A stretch of DNA of 33,212 bases from Chloroflexota bacterium (GTDB taxonomy: Bacteria > Chloroflexota > UBA6077 > CF-72): the NCBI GenBank assembly GCA_019239775.1, contig JAFAZN010000124.1:1-33212 (forward strand), given 5' to 3'. Position numbers and translations under genes: made by a program. Position 1 is the first letter of the stretch, and each line of letters begins with the position of its first letter. Shown here in pieces: positions 22,237-30,917 of this stretch. Below the pieces are notes generated by a model. It was not told the DNA's origin. It saw nothing but the letters and a program-made list of their open reading frames with translations, and made no database searches.

Positions 22237-22611
22237 ATGTCGGCCGATACCACTCTGACCTGTCGCGATTGCGGCCAGGCGTTCACGTTCACCAGCGGCG
22301 AGCAAGATTTCTACGCCAGCCGTGGATTTTCCGAGCCGAGTCGCTGCCCGGACTGCCGCGCCGCGCGCAAGTCGCAGCGAGACGGCGGTTATGGCTCGTC
22401 GTACGGTGGCGGCGGATACAGCTCCGGCGGCGGACGCGGACAGCGCGAAATGTTCAGCGCGACGTGCTCGAGCTGCGGCAAAGAGGCCCAGGTCCCCTTC
22501 CAACCGAGCAATGACAAGCCTGTCTACTGCTCTGACTGCTTCCAGCAACGCGGTGGCAATAGCCGTGGTGGCGGCTACGGCGGCCGCTCGGGCAGCCGGA
22601 GCAGGTACTGA
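22237..22611 (+). CDS. Double zinc-ribbon, Gly/Arg-rich protein
   Basis: A 124-residue protein with two CxxC...CxxC zinc ribbons. The first uses Cys9, Cys12, Cys37 and Cys40 (CRDCG ... CPDC) and is followed by ARKSQR. The second uses Cys77, Cys80, Cys98 and Cys101 (CSSCGK, VPFQPSNDKPVYCSDC). A Gly/Tyr/Ser-rich linker (about 50-68) joins them, and the tail (104-124) is RGG-like. Proteins with this layout are abundant in Chloroflexota and other environmental bacteria and have no settled function. The basic, Gly-rich parts suggest RNA or DNA binding. The ATG is well supported by GAAGGGAG. Confidence 0.85.
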   Translation: MSADTTLTCRDCGQAFTFTSGEQDFYASRGFSEPSRCPDCRAARKSQRDGGYGSSYGGGGYSSGGGRGQREMFSATCSSCGKEAQVPFQPSNDKPVYCSDCFQQRGGNSRGGGYGGRSGSRSRY

Positions 22612-22896
22612 GTGCCGCGCCGGCAACAGCGCCGACCGGTTTCCAGGAAAGGTGCACCGAGGGCCCCCCGTGAGGACACGGGGGCCCTTGATGCCAGTGC
22701 GCGAAGAGTACTGGCTGCCCACGGCGGCGACCCACGGCGGCTGGAAGCCCTTGTGCGCGACCTCCAGCAGCTGCGCGATGAAGCCGATCGAATGGCCTTC
22801 GAGGAGCCATCGCCCGATGCCCTCCGCGAGTACCGTCGCGCCAGCCGCGAGCTCGCCGAAGCCCAGCGCGCCTTTGCGCTGGCCACTGGAACCTGA
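22612..22896 (+). CDS. Small helical hypothetical protein
   Basis: A 94-codon frame beginning with GTG directly after the zinc-ribbon stop (TGA-GTG). The first 25 residues are basic. From about residue 26 it reads as two amphipathic helices (LEALVRDLQQLRDEADRMAF and REYRRASRELAEAQRAFAL), with G or C at most third positions, which favours real coding. No homologue is recognised. The doubt is that a strong hairpin (22660-22688) lies within its first third and there is no independent ribosome-binding site. It may be translated by coupling or start later at a rare codon. Confidence 0.42.
   Translation: MPRRQQRRPVSRKGAPRAPREDTGALDASARRVLAAHGGDPRRLEALVRDLQQLRDEADRMAFEEPSPDALREYRRASRELAEAQRAFALATGT
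22660..22688 (+). terminator. Strong GC-rich hairpin, possible terminator of the zinc-ribbon gene
   Basis: AGGGCCCCCCGTG (22660-22672) pairs with CACGGGGGCCCT (22677-22688) around an AGGA loop, with a single bulged C. The stem is about 12 bp and very stable. Only two Ts follow, so it is not a classical intrinsic terminator. It lies 48 bp after the zinc-ribbon stop, but inside the next small open frame. Confidence 0.45.
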
Positions 22897-22921
22897 TCGG
22901 CGACGAGGCTAGCTGTTCGCC

Positions 22922-23644
22922 CTACTGGGGGCGCAACACACAGAACTCGTTACCATCGGGGTCCGCCATGACGACCCAGTCGACATCGCCCTGGCCGATG
23001 TCGATCCGCGTGGCCCCACGCGACATGAGACGATCGACCTCGGCGCCCTGATCGCCGTCCTTGGGTGGAGCGATGTCCAGGTGAAGCCTGTTCTTCGCGA
23101 TTTTTGGCCGAACCGGCGGACCCCACGTGATGAAGGGTCCGCTTCCGTCCGGCGCACGGATCGCCGTCTCTTCGTTCTGGTCCCAGACCAAGGGCCATCC
23201 GAGCGCCTCGCTCCAGAAGTAGCCGGCCTTTGGTGAACCGTCGCATGTAATCGACCCAAGACGTCCACAGCCGGCCAGGAAGGCGTTGTCCGGCTCGATC
23301 ACGCAAAACTCGTTGCCTTCGGGGTCGGCGAGCACGACATGCCGATCAGCTGGGCTCTGACCGATGTCGATGTGGCTGGCGCCAAGCTCGATGAGTTGGT
23401 CGACCGTTTCCTTCTGGTCGTCGATCGACGCGCTCGTCAGGTCGATATGGATGCGATTCTTGCCCTCCTTCTTCTCGGGGACGGGCGCGAAGTCGATTCG
23501 CATTCCTGATTTGTCCGTTGTCACCAGACTGAGCACTTGATCCATCTCGTTGTCGAGCTTCCAGCGCAATGCAGCAGCCCAGAACCGCGCCAGCTTCAGC
23601 GGCTGGTTTGCGTCGAAGCAGAGCGCGGTCAACCACAAACTCAT
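22922..23644 (-). CDS. Double VOC-domain (glyoxalase-like) protein
   Basis: A 240-residue protein built of two vicinal-oxygen-chelate modules (about 1-118 and 125-238). The halves repeat the same landmarks: KNRIHIDL/KNRLHLDI, GASHIDIGQ/GATRIDIGQ, VVLADPEGNEFCVIEP/VVMADPDGNEFCVLRP. This layout is that of the glyoxalase_6 group, which includes many proteins of unknown activity and some resistance or dioxygenase relatives. The substrate is unknown. AGGAGGGG sits only two bases from the ATG at 23644, unusually close. It follows the PI-PLC-like gene by 9 bp, so they may be co-transcribed. Confidence 0.88.
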   Translation of the reverse strand: MSLWLTALCFDANQPLKLARFWAAALRWKLDNEMDQVLSLVTTDKSGMRIDFAPVPEKKEGKNRIHIDLTSASIDDQKETVDQLIELGASHIDIGQSPADRHVVLADPEGNEFCVIEPDNAFLAGCGRLGSITCDGSPKAGYFWSEALGWPLVWDQNEETAIRAPDGSGPFITWGPPVRPKIAKNRLHLDIAPPKDGDQGAEVDRLMSRGATRIDIGQGDVDWVVMADPDGNEFCVLRPQ

Positions 23645-23653
23645 CCCCTCCTG

Positions 23654-25843
23654 TTATGACACGCCGACCAGCGCAGCGGTGCCCTTATCGCCGATCATCG
23701 TCCAGTTGCCGTTGCCGTAGTCCGGGCCGTAACGCCACAGTTGGCCGAGACTGTTGACAACCCACGTACCGAGTGCGTCTACGGCGATGTGCACGCCAGC
23801 GGGAGCGCTGGGGCCACCGCCGCCCAACTCGGTCCAGGACCCGCCATTCGGTGTAACGGGCGTGTATTGCCAGACTCCGGAGTCCTTACCGATTGCCCAG
23901 ACCTGGCCGCCGGGGCCGGCGGCGATGTCAGTGGCGGTGACGCCGGCCACCTTCTGAAATGTCCCGTTCGCATAACTGGTCGTGCCCTTGACGCCCTGCC
24001 AGACTTCGCCTGAACTGTTGACTACCCACGGCCGACCATCGTCGGCGACGGCGATGGCCACGCCACCGCCTGGCAGCGGATCCCAGTTCCCGCTGGTATC
24101 CAGATAGAGCACCTGACGATTTGGAGCGGAAGCATACGTCTGACTGCCGAGCGCCCAGACCGAGCCATCGTCGCCGACCGCAATCGCGCTAGCTGTCCCG
24201 CTGACCTGCTGCCACTTGCCGTCGACGTAGCCGGTCGTTCCCTTGGCGCGGCGCCAGATCTGGCCACTTGCGTTGACGAGCCAGGGTTGGCCGTCTGGGC
24301 CGACTGCGAGACCGGTAGCTCCGCCATCGACCGCTTTGAACGTGGAGGATGTCGCGTCGAAGTGCAAAACTGGCCGGTTCCCCTGCGCGTCGGTTGGAGT
24401 TGGTCCGAGTGCCCAGAGGGAACCAACGGGCACGTTGATATGCGCCTCGCGACCACTGGTATCGGCACAGACAACCGGGTAGGAGTGTGAGCCAGTCGGT
24501 GACTCGGCCACCTTGCCGTTCGTGCCCAGCTGCAGCACGTTCTCGCCGGGTGAGCTGAAGTCGTTCTGAATGATGCCGTTGGTGCCGACCTGAATATGAT
24601 CGGGTGGGTAGGTCGCGCTTTCGCCCTGGCACTGGACCGTGACCGTCTGGCCGGGTTCTAGCGGAACGATGGGCGGCGTTTTCGAGCCGTTGACAGTCAT
24701 TTGTGGGCCGGCCTGATCCATCTGGTACGAGTAATCGACCAGGTGTGATTGTTCGACGTAGTCACCGTAGACGAGGTTCAAGTTGGCGCGCGCGTGCATT
24801 TGGTTGGAGTCGAACCATTGCTTGACAGCGTCGAGTGCGTTTACTTGTCCGCCCATGTGGATGTCGAGCTCGTAGACGCCATTGAGACACAAGGAGCTCG
24901 GTGTTGCGGCCACCGAGAGCTCATACAAATTCGGAGCAGGCGATGATTGCAGTCCAATTCGACTGGAGTCGATCGTGATGGGATTGCCGGTGCCTGGCAG
25001 GCGTCCGTCGAGCGACTGGCCAAGCGCGTTGATGATGCCCGGGTAGGCGGGATCAGCCGCATCACCGCCTGCATAGCACTGGTTAGCGTAGTAACCGGCA
25101 AACGTGCCACCGGGCCACGTTCCATCGGCGCCCACGCATTGCCCCCAGTCTGTCATGACGCGCGGATGGTTGGGCAGGTTCCAGATTTCCTGCATCGTCA
25201 GACTGCTGAGACTTCTGCCGTGCGGCACCATGCTCGGTGTTAGCAGCATGGGGCCGACTTCCTGCTTGAATTTATTGCAGATCGGCTGGAGCGCGGTCAT
25301 TTGTGGATCGCTATTGTCCTTGCCGTCGCACGCGAAGTTCCCACCGGAGCACACGTAGCCCCCAAATCCGAGGATCGCGAATTCTTTCGAGTTCGCTGGA
25401 TCTGAGTAGAACTCGGCGATCTGGTCTATTGCATCTGACAACTTCGCATCTGTTGGAGCCCCACCATGGTAGAAGTAGTAGTCGGAAAGATCGGACCGAT
25501 AGGTCGCCCGAAAGTCGAACAACCGAGCTCCCACCTGCAATTGGTGGAAGATGTCGATGTCCTGCGCCTGTGCAATCGAAAGCGTGGTGCCGTACGTGCC
25601 ACTATCGTGCGACCCGGGAAGCACAGCCTGTTTGAGTTGGCGCTGGCTGAGAGCCGAAGCGTTATCGGCCATCCAGTGTGGATGGATCGTGTAATCCTGC
25701 GCTAGCGCAACGCTTGGTGGAGCCACCGGCGCGACCGGTTGAAGCGTTGTCGCCAGCATTGCCAGCGATGCGCTCGCAGAGACGACAAGCGAGCGGGGCC
25801 GAATCCGTCCAATGTGTGGACGCGCGAAGAGTTTGGAGAGCAT
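23654..25843 (-). CDS. Secreted PI-PLC-like phosphodiesterase with C-terminal tectonin-like propeller
   Basis: A 729-residue exported protein. A long signal sequence (1 to about 48; basic start, hydrophobic SLAMLATTLQ, end near VALAQD) leads into a phosphatidylinositol-specific phospholipase C-type X domain (about 55-370). The catalytic pair appears to be His79 (VLPGSHDSGTYG) and His126 (YYFYHGG), with LFDFR (108-112) in between. This family cleaves phosphodiesters by forming a cyclic product and usually needs no metal. Residues about 470-729 hold roughly five tectonin/beta-propeller-like repeats marked by WLVNASGQIW, WVVNSSGEVW and WVVNSLGQLW, probably binding glycans or lipids. Many cysteines suggest disulfides. 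The start is well fixed by GGAGGAGG four bases before the ATG. It lies downstream of the kinase and regulator genes. Confidence 0.88.
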   Translation of the reverse strand: MLSKLFARPHIGRIRPRSLVVSASASLAMLATTLQPVAPVAPPSVALAQDYTIHPHWMADNASALSQRQLKQAVLPGSHDSGTYGTTLSIAQAQDIDIFHQLQVGARLFDFRATYRSDLSDYYFYHGGAPTDAKLSDAIDQIAEFYSDPANSKEFAILGFGGYVCSGGNFACDGKDNSDPQMTALQPICNKFKQEVGPMLLTPSMVPHGRSLSSLTMQEIWNLPNHPRVMTDWGQCVGADGTWPGGTFAGYYANQCYAGGDAADPAYPGIINALGQSLDGRLPGTGNPITIDSSRIGLQSSPAPNLYELSVAATPSSLCLNGVYELDIHMGGQVNALDAVKQWFDSNQMHARANLNLVYGDYVEQSHLVDYSYQMDQAGPQMTVNGSKTPPIVPLEPGQTVTVQCQGESATYPPDHIQVGTNGIIQNDFSSPGENVLQLGTNGKVAESPTGSHSYPVVCADTSGREAHINVPVGSLWALGPTPTDAQGNRPVLHFDATSSTFKAVDGGATGLAVGPDGQPWLVNASGQIWRRAKGTTGYVDGKWQQVSGTASAIAVGDDGSVWALGSQTYASAPNRQVLYLDTSGNWDPLPGGGVAIAVADDGRPWVVNSSGEVWQGVKGTTSYANGTFQKVAGVTATDIAAGPGGQVWAIGKDSGVWQYTPVTPNGGSWTELGGGGPSAPAGVHIAVDALGTWVVNSLGQLWRYGPDYGNGNWTMIGDKGTAALVGVS

Positions 25844-25848
25844 GATCC

Positions 25849-25902
25849 TCCTCCAGCCGGAATTGGCGTACTACCGCTGCCAGTATCTAGGAGGCTGGAG
25901 GA
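25849..25902 (-). promoter_or_regulatory. 10-bp inverted repeat that can mask the PI-PLC ribosome-binding site
   Basis: On the coding (minus) strand, TCCTCCAGCC (25902-25893) is followed 34 bases later by GGCTGGAGGA (25858-25849), a perfect 10-bp inverted repeat. The second arm contains the first part of the GGAGGAGG Shine-Dalgarno of the PI-PLC-like gene. Inside the loop TGGC and GCCA can form a smaller stem. If folded, the hairpin would hide the ribosome-binding site, so it could act as a translation switch or RNA thermometer. That role is inference. Confidence 0.5.
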
Positions 25903-25941
25903 CGCGCCTATCGCAGTTTCATCGGAAAAATCGCGATTCTT

Positions 25942-26991
25942 TTATGAGGCTCGACTGAAATAATCGCGAGTCTCCAACGCGAATCTGACCAGATCTGCCA
26001 TGCTGGACAGATTCAGCTTTTCCAGCATGTTGGTCCGGTGCGTATAGACGGTGCTGGCCGAAACGTGCATGAGACTTGCAATTTCTGAGGCGGATTTGCC
26101 TGCCGCAATGAGCTGGAGTAGCTCGCGTTCGCGCCCGCTCAGGCTGAGCAACGCCAGCTCCGTCTCGTGCGCGGGTTGGCTGAGCCGCGCAGTAGCCGCG
26201 GACACGCCAGCTTTCAGCTCAGCAAGGATGCCTGTCGCCTCGCCCAGCGATACGCCAGCACGCGCCATCGACTGCCGACTCTGGTCACTTTCGGCAAGCA
26301 GACGCTGCATCAACTGGACGTCGCGTTCAAGCTGGGCGAACTTGTTCTCGGATTGCTCGCGCAGCGCATCCGCCACCGCTTGCTGTTTTTCGCGCTGACT
26401 TTCCAGGAGCCAGGCCGTGAGCGAGCGCAGTTGTTCGGCCTGATCACGGACGATCTCCAGCAGCTTCTCCTTTTCCTGCTGCTGGGCAATGCGCTCGGCG
26501 ACCTCCTCGCGCAACGCCTGGTTCGCGGCGACCAGCTCATGCGTGCGGGCCTGGACGTGTGACTCTAGCAACTGATTCTGCTGCTGGAGTTCAGTTCGCA
26601 GTTGGCGGAGTGTGATGTGTGCACGGACTCTCGCGAGGAGCTCGTCTACCTCGAATGGTTTCGTGACGTAGTCAACGCCGCCTGCTGCGAAACCATGCAA
26701 CCGGTCGGACGGCTGCGATGCGACCGTCATGAAAATAACCGGAATGTCAGCTGTCGCCGTATTCGCTCGCAGCTGGCGGCACGTCTCGAACCCGTCCATG
26801 TCCGGCATCTGCACGTCCATGAGGATCAGGTCCGGCTGACTAAATGCCGCTCGACGAAGTGCAGTCTGCCCACTGCGGGCCATGACGACTTCGAAGTCAT
26901 GAGCTTCCAGAGCATCGGTGGCCGCGCGCACATTTGCGGCGTCGTCGTCGACCACCAGCACAACAGCCTGGTCGCGCACTCGAAGATTCAC
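25942..26991 (-). CDS. LuxR-type response regulator with long coiled coil
   Basis: A 349-residue response regulator. The receiver (about 8-125) has the acidic pair Asp15-Asp17 (VVDDD), phospho-acceptor Asp59 (LILMDVQMPDMDGFE), Thr88 and Lys110 (VTKPFE). An unusually long helical, Gln/Glu-rich segment (about 126-250) looks like a coiled coil for dimerisation. The C-terminal LuxR/FixJ helix-turn-helix (about 285-345) has LSGRERELLQLIAAGKSASEIASLM, in parts, and STVYTHRTNMLEKL. It starts with GTG at 26991 in a GTGA overlap with the hybrid kinase stop, so the two are coupled and almost certainly a pair. The PI-PLC-like gene 98 bp downstream is a natural candidate target. Confidence 0.95.
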   Translation of the reverse strand: MNLRVRDQAVVLVVDDDAANVRAATDALEAHDFEVVMARSGQTALRRAAFSQPDLILMDVQMPDMDGFETCRQLRANTATADIPVIFMTVASQPSDRLHGFAAGGVDYVTKPFEVDELLARVRAHITLRQLRTELQQQNQLLESHVQARTHELVAANQALREEVAERIAQQQEKEKLLEIVRDQAEQLRSLTAWLLESQREKQQAVADALREQSENKFAQLERDVQLMQRLLAESDQSRQSMARAGVSLGEATGILAELKAGVSAATARLSQPAHETELALLSLSGRERELLQLIAAGKSASEIASLMHVSASTVYTHRTNMLEKLNLSSMADLVRFALETRDYFSRAS

Positions 26992-29900
26992 ACCTGGCCG
27001 ACCAGCGCAGCCACGCGTTGCTGGCGGAAGCGGTCGATAAAGAGCACGATTTCGTCATCTTGGAGATCCCGCACCAGAATGCCGAGCTGATGTGCGAACG
27101 GCGCATAAACCGCGTCCAGTGTCTCGAGGTACTGAGCGCGCTCGGCAAGCCGCCGCATGTTCCCGAATCTCGCCAACTGACTCAGCCGTTCCAGCTCATC
27201 ATCCGGAGGAGCAACCATTTCCGCACCGGCGCCTTCGATCACGGATGGTCGGTGCCCATCATCCGCGTACGTCCACTCCAGCTGCAGCAATGACGCGATC
27301 ACCTCCAGCAGCTGGTCCGCTTCAATTGGCTCTGGCACCGCAACAATCGGCGTCCGTTCATGCTGCAGACCCAGCCTGATGTCGTTGCCTATTATCGGGT
27401 CGGCGATGATGAGGTCCGGACTGATTTGTCTAGCCAGGTGGACGGCGGCCGGGCCGCTCTCGGCCACCACCACAGCAAAACCCAGTGGCTCGAGGAGGTC
27501 GCGCATGAGGGCTCGGCTATCCATGGCGTCATCTGCGACAAGGATCGTGCGGCGGGCTCCCGCATAGCCGCCAATCCTTTGCCATGAGGGTCGACGCCGA
27601 GTTGAGCTCCCTGCCACGGCCGGCAATTGCAGCTCGAAAGAAAACGTACTGCCGCGCCCCAGCTCGCTCGCCAGGTTGATGCGGCCTCCAAGCAACTGGA
27701 CGAGCTCTTGGCTGAGCGCCAGCCCGAGTCCGGCTCCGGAGCGCGGGAATGAGGCGGTGTTTACCTGCTCGAATCGCTGGAAAATCCGCTCGCGGTCCGC
27801 ATCTGAAATACCGGTGCCAGTGTCCGACACTGAGAAGCAGACGCTGCATGTGGATCTATCAACGGTGTGGCAATCCACCAACAGCGTGACGGATCCGCGA
27901 TCGGTAAATTTCAGCGCATTACCGAGCAAATTCAGCAGCACCTGGCGCAAACGGACCGCATCCACGTGCACGTACTCTGGGACGTCGCCGCTGATCATGT
28001 TGGTAAACTCCAGCCCTTTTTCGCGCATCGTCGGCTGCACCATGATCGAAATGTCCGCCACCAGTTGGTCCAGGCTCACGTCGGTCGGACGGAGTTGGAC
28101 CCGCCGAGCCTCGATCCGGGCCAGATCCAGCAAATCGTCGATGAGGGTCAGCAAATGTCGGCCGCTCTGATAAATCGTTTGGAGGCCCGTTCGGACTGTC
28201 ACTGTATGTGTGTCACCGCGCTGGAGTACCTGGGCATAGCCGAGAATACTGTTGAGCGGAGTGCGGAGCTCGTGGCTCATATTCGCGAGGAATTCGCTTT
28301 TCGCTTCGCTTGCGCGAGCGAGCTCTGCTGTGCGCGCGGCGACTTGGGCCTCCAGGTCCCGCGTGCGAGCTTCGACGGCGCGGATTCTCAGTCGATACGC
28401 GGCAAATACGAGGAGCACCAGTGCCGCGACGGCAAATCCACGGAACCAGAGCGTCTCCCACCATGGCGGCGTGATCGTCACCGCGATGGAGCTGCCGGTG
28501 TCGTTCCAGATGCCGTCGCTGTTCGTGGCTTTGACATGGAAGACGTAGTTTCCTGGCGCAAGCCCGATAAACGTCGCGGACCGAACTGAGCTGTCGACGT
28601 CGACCCATGCGTCACTCAAGCCCTCCATGCGGTACGCGTACCGAATATGGCCGGGGTCCTCGTAGTCCAGGGCCGCGAAGCTGAAACCGAACACCTGGTC
28701 GGAGTACGGCAAAGTCAGGCTGGTCGTCCGGTCGATAGCCTGCTTCAACGGCGAGTCCGCTCCAATGTCCACAGAACGTCCGTACAGCTGGAAGTCTGTG
28801 AGCACCACCGGAGGAACTGACGTCTTGGCCATAACTTCGTCGGGCAGAAAGGTGATCAAGCCTTTGTCACTGCCGAAGAAGATGCGGCCATCGGCTCCTC
28901 TGGCGGCCGCGCCAAACGGGAATTCTGTGCCCGAACGGATTCCCTGGCGGCGATCGAAACTCCTGATGGTCTGCGTACGCGGATCGAATCGGGCGACCCA
29001 GCCCTCGTTTGCAAGCCAGAGGTTGCCGTCTACATCCGATTGCATGGCGCGAATGCTGTAGTAGGGCAGGCCCTCATGCTGGCTGAACGCGGTCGCGGTG
29101 CCGGTGCGCGGGTCAAAGTGGTTCAGCCCACCGCCGGCGGTCGCAATCCAGAGCGTGCCGTCGGCGGCGAAGTCAATGAACCTCACGTTGGACGACGTCA
29201 GACTGTTCGGGGTGTCCGCATTCGCGCGGTACGAAACGAACCGCCCGCTCGCCGCATCCCACCGGCTCAAACCCGTGGTCGTTGCAATCCAGATTGCACC
29301 GGCTGGATCCTGGGCAATGCCGTTGATCTCGTTACCCGCCAGGCTGTCGGGCTCGAGTGGTTCATGCACGTACGTCTGGCCGATACCGCTACTGGTGTCG
29401 AGCCGCGTGAGACCGCCACCGCTTGTTCCGATCCACAGGATGTGCGGCGCAACGCGGTCTTCGAACAACGCGCTTACCTCGTTATTCTGGAGGCCTGCCG
29501 CCGTCGGGCCCGCCAGATAGTGGCGAAACATCCCGGTGGCGGGATCGAAGCGGTCGAGACCGCGCCTAACGGTACCGATCCAAACAATGCCGTCACGGTC
29601 TTCGAGCAATGCCTCGATGTTGTCGTCGCCCAGACTGTTGGGATTCGAGGGATCGTGCGTGAAAACCGTCGTCTGTCCAGTCGCGATTTCGTAGCGCTCG
29701 AGGCCATTCGATGCCAGCCAGAGCACACCGTCATGCCCGAACGCGACGCTTTGAACTCCGCGCCCTGGCTGCCACAATTCGAAAAACTGGCGATCTGGCT
29801 GGAACTTGTCCACATCCGTGTTGCGCGGGCCAATCCAGATCATGCCGGTGCGGTCGACATAGACCACGTTGACGAAGTTGTTGCCGAGGCTGTTCGAGTC

Positions 29901-30893
29901 AAGCGGATCGTTGAAATACGACACGAAGGTGCCAGTGGCTGCATCGAGGCGGTCGAGACCGCTGTGCGTGCCGATCCAGAGCGTCCCGGAGCGGTCGTAA
30001 GCCAGGCTGTCGACCCAGACGTTGCTCAGGCTGGTTGGGTCATCCCGAGTCGGCGCGTAGCGGGTGAAGACGTCAGTCGCCGTATTCAGGTGATTGAGGC
30101 CGAGATCAGTTCCGATCCACAGATTGCCCCGCCCGTCCGGCTCGATGGCGTTGACCCGTTTCCCCAGCATGCTGTTCGGGTCGTCCGGATCCATGTGGTA
30201 GGTCACCGCGCCGGATGTGTCGAGCCGGGCGACCCCATCGTCGCCGCCAACCCACAAACGACCCGAGTCCTCGAGATACATCGCGCGGATCGGAGTGGTC
30301 ACTCGCGCGTCGAGCGCAACTGTCGACGTGCTCGGGTCAAAGCTCGCCAGACCGTTATCAGTCCCCAGCCAGATCAACCCCGAGGGCGACTGGGTGATCA
30401 CCTGCACGGCGGCGGTCGAGTCGGCACCATAGGCCGTGAACTGGTGCGTGCGTCGGTCGAATCGCTCGAGGCCCTGCGCGGTGCCGAGCCAGAGCCAGTC
30501 GGCTATACGCTGGTCCTGCGCGAGGGCAGTTACGCCACCGGCGATGCTGGTCGGGTCGGCCGGGTCGTGCACATAGGAAACGCGCGTGTAGCCGTCATAT
30601 CGGGTCAGCCCATCGCTTGTGCCGAACCAGATCATGCCCTCGTCGTCTTGCAGAATGGCGTAGGCCTCGACGTTGTCGAATGCCGAGCCGAGCGCAATTC
30701 GATCGAACGCGATACCACTGGTCAGCTTGCCGTGCCCGCCGGCTGCCGGCGTGTTGGAGGCGTCGCCTGGCGATGCCGTCTGTGCGAAGCTCGCCGTTCC
30801 GTGCGCCGCGAACAGCAGCGTGGCGAACGCAAGTGCCAAGGCGATGCGCCAGATGCCGACCAGCCGCGGGCCGGCCAATGGATATGCAGACAA
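26988..30893 (-). CDS. Propeller-type hybrid sensor histidine kinase (Reg_prop / Y_Y_Y / HisKA / HATPase / degenerate receiver)
   Basis: A membrane sensor of about 1300 residues. An N-terminal signal or membrane segment (WRIALALAFATLLF) is followed by an extracytoplasmic double beta-propeller of about a dozen Reg_prop blades, each with a WIGT or WLGT turn (GMIWFGTSDGL, GLIWLGTDNGL, GNLWIGTDLGL and so on). A Y_Y_Y domain (LAPGNYVFHVKATNSDG) and a membrane helix (about 778-800) come next. HisKA has phospho-acceptor His874 (MSHELRTP); the HATPase has LLGNALKFTDRG and GAGLGLAL. The receiver-like domain keeps VADD and IIADP but is about 20 residues short and lacks the conserved lysine. Related sensors detect polysaccharides. 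The start is unclear: TTG at 30893 or 30878, neither with a ribosome-binding site; the frame upstream runs into tRNA-like DNA and is not coding. Confidence 0.93.
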   Translation of the reverse strand: MSAYPLAGPRLVGIWRIALALAFATLLFAAHGTASFAQTASPGDASNTPAAGGHGKLTSGIAFDRIALGSAFDNVEAYAILQDDEGMIWFGTSDGLTRYDGYTRVSYVHDPADPTSIAGGVTALAQDQRIADWLWLGTAQGLERFDRRTHQFTAYGADSTAAVQVITQSPSGLIWLGTDNGLASFDPSTSTVALDARVTTPIRAMYLEDSGRLWVGGDDGVARLDTSGAVTYHMDPDDPNSMLGKRVNAIEPDGRGNLWIGTDLGLNHLNTATDVFTRYAPTRDDPTSLSNVWVDSLAYDRSGTLWIGTHSGLDRLDAATGTFVSYFNDPLDSNSLGNNFVNVVYVDRTGMIWIGPRNTDVDKFQPDRQFFELWQPGRGVQSVAFGHDGVLWLASNGLERYEIATGQTTVFTHDPSNPNSLGDDNIEALLEDRDGIVWIGTVRRGLDRFDPATGMFRHYLAGPTAAGLQNNEVSALFEDRVAPHILWIGTSGGGLTRLDTSSGIGQTYVHEPLEPDSLAGNEINGIAQDPAGAIWIATTTGLSRWDAASGRFVSYRANADTPNSLTSSNVRFIDFAADGTLWIATAGGGLNHFDPRTGTATAFSQHEGLPYYSIRAMQSDVDGNLWLANEGWVARFDPRTQTIRSFDRRQGIRSGTEFPFGAAARGADGRIFFGSDKGLITFLPDEVMAKTSVPPVVLTDFQLYGRSVDIGADSPLKQAIDRTTSLTLPYSDQVFGFSFAALDYEDPGHIRYAYRMEGLSDAWVDVDSSVRSATFIGLAPGNYVFHVKATNSDGIWNDTGSSIAVTITPPWWETLWFRGFAVAALVLLVFAAYRLRIRAVEARTRDLEAQVAARTAELARASEAKSEFLANMSHELRTPLNSILGYAQVLQRGDTHTVTVRTGLQTIYQSGRHLLTLIDDLLDLARIEARRVQLRPTDVSLDQLVADISIMVQPTMREKGLEFTNMISGDVPEYVHVDAVRLRQVLLNLLGNALKFTDRGSVTLLVDCHTVDRSTCSVCFSVSDTGTGISDADRERIFQRFEQVNTASFPRSGAGLGLALSQELVQLLGGRINLASELGRGSTFSFELQLPAVAGSSTRRRPSWQRIGGYAGARRTILVADDAMDSRALMRDLLEPLGFAVVVAESGPAAVHLARQISPDLIIADPIIGNDIRLGLQHERTPIVAVPEPIEADQLLEVIASLLQLEWTYADDGHRPSVIEGAGAEMVAPPDDELERLSQLARFGNMRRLAERAQYLETLDAVYAPFAHQLGILVRDLQDDEIVLFIDRFRQQRVAALVGQV

Positions 30894-30917
30894 ACAGGCG
30901 TTTTCGAGTTTAGTGGG

